From Spirosoma pollinicola (GTDB taxonomy: Bacteria; Bacteroidota; Bacteroidia; Cytophagales; Spirosomataceae), in assembly GCF_002831565.1 (NCBI RefSeq), contig NZ_CP025096.1, positions 558,001 to 622,000 of the forward strand: 64,000 nt of DNA, read 5' to 3'. Below are positions 62,574 through 64,000 of this stretch, one piece after another. Positions within the stretch are counted from its first letter, which is position 1. Each line of letters opens with the position of its first letter. Below the pieces are notes generated by a model. That model ran no database searches. It was not told the DNA's origin and was given only the letters and a program-made list of their open reading frames with translations. Position numbers and translations under genes: made by a program.

Positions 62574-63046
62574 CCAGCGGACAAAGTAAAAAGTCTAAGA
62601 CAACGTTTCAGGTGCTAAAGATAGTAACTGGCAAAATAGGGTTTGCTGAAACGGAAAGTTATACAAACCGATGTCTGTCTTATTCTAACGATGTATCGGC
62701 GGTTGATAGGACGGGCTAATTATTATATCTGTCAATCATATACTGTATGCCTAAAGGCATATGCTAAGGATTGTGTTTGACAGTTATCAAAAATCAAACG
62801 ACCATCGTAACATATTCTCAAAAAACGCTCATACATGAGACAGGGCAATATTCAGCTATTTGACTCGACAATACGGGCGTCAAAAGAGATAACTTAATCA
62901 CTTTAAGATGAAATATCAAATACAAACAACCCTTTATCCCTGAAAGCTACCATTTGAGTAGTATGCTTTGCATAGTACTATGTTATTTATTTTAATTTGT
63001 TGAATAAATAATTTGTTGCCTTGCAAAATCTACATTAACAGCCTAG
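62574..63046. other. Intergenic stretch with the right 60-bp repeat
   Basis: 473 bp. Besides the repeat at 62821-62880 nothing coding is seen; no FNR-type box was found in front of the Crp/Fnr gene. AT content rises towards the CPBP gene start. Confidence 0.6.
62821..62880 (+). repeat. 60-bp direct repeat, right copy
   Basis: Matches 56231-56290 at 57 of 60 positions, same orientation, with unrelated flanks. The two copies enclose about 6.5 kb containing the whole FNR-boxed cluster and its regulator. Confidence 0.88.
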
Positions 63047-63865
63047 ATGCTAACCGATCTTAATAGCTTCAATCAGAAATCAGTCTACACGTTGCTTCGT
63101 GTATGGCTCTTTTACATACTTAGTGTGGCTATATTGCTCTTTACGTCCCGATTGACAAAGAGCCTGCCTACAACGATTGCCAATTTGCTGTCAATCGCAC
63201 TGGCCTCCCTTTTGACTGTCGGGTTGGTGGTTGTATTTGCCCGATGGGAAAAACTCCGTTTAGCCTATGTGGGTCTCAAACCCGGCCGTCAGAGTGCTAA
63301 CCGATTTGTAACAGGTTATGTCATTGGGGCTTCTATGGCTGTGATGCAGGCATGCTTCGTACTGCTTTTTGGTCATCTTCGGCTTATTTTTAATCCACAC
63401 ATGACGGCGGCGGAGATTGGTTTATCAGCTTTGCTCTATTTGTTGGTGGCCTGTCGGGAAGAACTGGTTTTTCGCGCCTACGCGTTGAGAAGTCTTAGTT
63501 ACTCCATGACTTCAGCAATAGCCCTACTGATCATTCTTGTGATCTTCATTAGTGAACATGTGCTGGCTGGCATGGGCTGGACGATGGCACTAGTCGGTTC
63601 AGGATTGGGTGGCCTTTTATTTGGTATCTCAGCGCTCAAAACTCGTGGACTAGCTTTGCCGGTAGGGCTTCATAGTGCCTGGAACTTCGGTCAATGGATG
63701 ATGGGCTTCAAAAACAAAAATGGGATCTGGGAAGCAGTCGTCGAAAAAGGGTATGAAGCCAAAACGGAAACCATTGGTTTAGTCGCTTTTGCAGGAGTAA
63801 TGATTCTGGCGATTGCAGCCGTTTCTCTCTTCTATACTGGCAAAAATAAGCTCGGTAGACTGTAA
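63047..63865 (+). CDS. CPBP-family intramembrane metalloprotease
   Basis: 272 aa with about eight membrane helices. CPBP (Abi/CAAX) signatures: Glu138-Glu139 and Arg143 in CREELVFRAY, His171 in SEHVLAG, and His209 in GLHSAWNFGQ, all intact. Prenyl-protein-protease-like or bacteriocin self-immunity proteins belong here. Outside the repeat-bounded cassette. No peptide gene was seen beside it. Confidence 0.9.
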   Translation: MLTDLNSFNQKSVYTLLRVWLFYILSVAILLFTSRLTKSLPTTIANLLSIALASLLTVGLVVVFARWEKLRLAYVGLKPGRQSANRFVTGYVIGASMAVMQACFVLLFGHLRLIFNPHMTAAEIGLSALLYLLVACREELVFRAYALRSLSYSMTSAIALLIILVIFISEHVLAGMGWTMALVGSGLGGLLFGISALKTRGLALPVGLHSAWNFGQWMMGFKNKNGIWEAVVEKGYEAKTETIGLVAFAGVMILAIAAVSLFYTGKNKLGRL

Positions 63866-63933
63866 ATGAACCTAAATTCACGGTCTTACGTAAACGCTCG
63901 TTTTTTTTACTAATTCTATAAATCAGCGTTTTA

Positions 63934-63990
63934 CGGGGCCACCGTGGCGCGGCTATTTTCATTTTGGTCCGGCTGCTTCGGCAGTCCGAC
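63934..63990. other. GC-rich block and TTCG-loop hairpin at the window edge
   Basis: GGGGCCACCGTGGCGCGGC (about 63936-63954) stands out in AT-rich DNA. GGCTGC-TTCG-GCAG-CC-like pairing (about 63967-63990) forms a hairpin with a TTCG loop. No gene could be read in the last 135 bp. Confidence 0.4.
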
Positions 63991-64000
63991 TGGATGGCCC

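Noticed and set aside
56231-62880. Integrative element with att sites.
   Set aside because: The 60-bp repeats are suggestive, but there is no integrase, relaxase or phage gene between them, so no element type is assigned.
1-64000. Riboswitches, rRNA, tmRNA or other structured RNAs besides the tRNA.
   Set aside because: No recognisable conserved cores were seen; the strong hairpins found are terminators or inverted repeats.

Overview
This window looks like a chromosome segment from a Bacteroidota member of the Cytophagales, most like Spirosoma and its relatives (inference). The signs are: the order CBS protein - NAD kinase - DUF6089 at the left edge; a secreted protein with a type IX secretion C-terminal sorting domain; -7 promoter elements of the Bacteroidota form TAnnTTTG; 7TM/LytS kinases paired with a LytTR regulator; the ISAon1-type transposase architecture; and weak ribosome binding sites. 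Several starts were moved inward from the longest open frame to the methionine where the conserved protein begins.

Layout. 1-30 kb is conserved backbone: DUF6089 protein (cut by the edge), nadK, CBS protein, alpha/beta hydrolase and pabA on the minus strand; an FAD amine oxidase; a secreted type B carboxylesterase divergent from a Nudix-wHTH regulator; a peroxide-response block (oxyR, ahpC, an AhpD-like protein) with hemH and a diheme cytochrome c; an OmpA protein, an EamA transporter, a DUF433/DUF5615 pair, nadE, an S9 peptidase, a T4-type polynucleotide kinase/phosphatase, a T9SS-sorted protein, pncB, rpoN, a PAP2-like protein, an enoyl-CoA hydratase and tRNA-Arg(ACG). pncB, nadE and nadK are three of the four steps from nicotinate to NADP.

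30-37.5 kb is decaying accessory DNA beginning just after the tRNA: a dead ISAon1/ISL3-type element fused to a truncated SDR gene, two HxlR regulators with clear palindromic operators, an intact pirin, and YceI, Gfo/Idh and SRPBCC genes broken by stops or frameshifts. 37.5-45 kb holds an MBOAT/SGNH polysaccharide O-acetylation pair, secreted and hypothetical proteins, an SDR, and an NTF2-like gene beside a decayed paralogue. 45-50 kb is a signalling operon of two tandem paralogous LytS-type kinases plus one LytTR regulator. 50-56 kb is again degraded: an IS3-type element sits between a broken acetyltransferase and half a hydrolase, followed by intact DinB, AraC, NTF2-like and methyltransferase genes.

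56.2-62.9 kb is the most coherent accessory unit. Eight genes (pirin, F420-type reductase, GNAT, esterase, SDR, NTF2-like, NmrA and a Crp/Fnr regulator) are bracketed by two 60-bp direct repeats. Three promoters inside carry FNR-type boxes (TTGAT-N4-ATCAA) at activator spacing, and the cluster's own Crp/Fnr protein has the E-x-x-S-R recognition helix expected to read that box. I read it as a self-regulated redox/electrophile cassette. A separate oddity is a set of short, nearly pure G/C insertions: two of 16 nt inside the IS3 transposase, related in sequence to a 42-bp inverted repeat near 36-37 kb. Long gene-border hairpins recur throughout the backbone.
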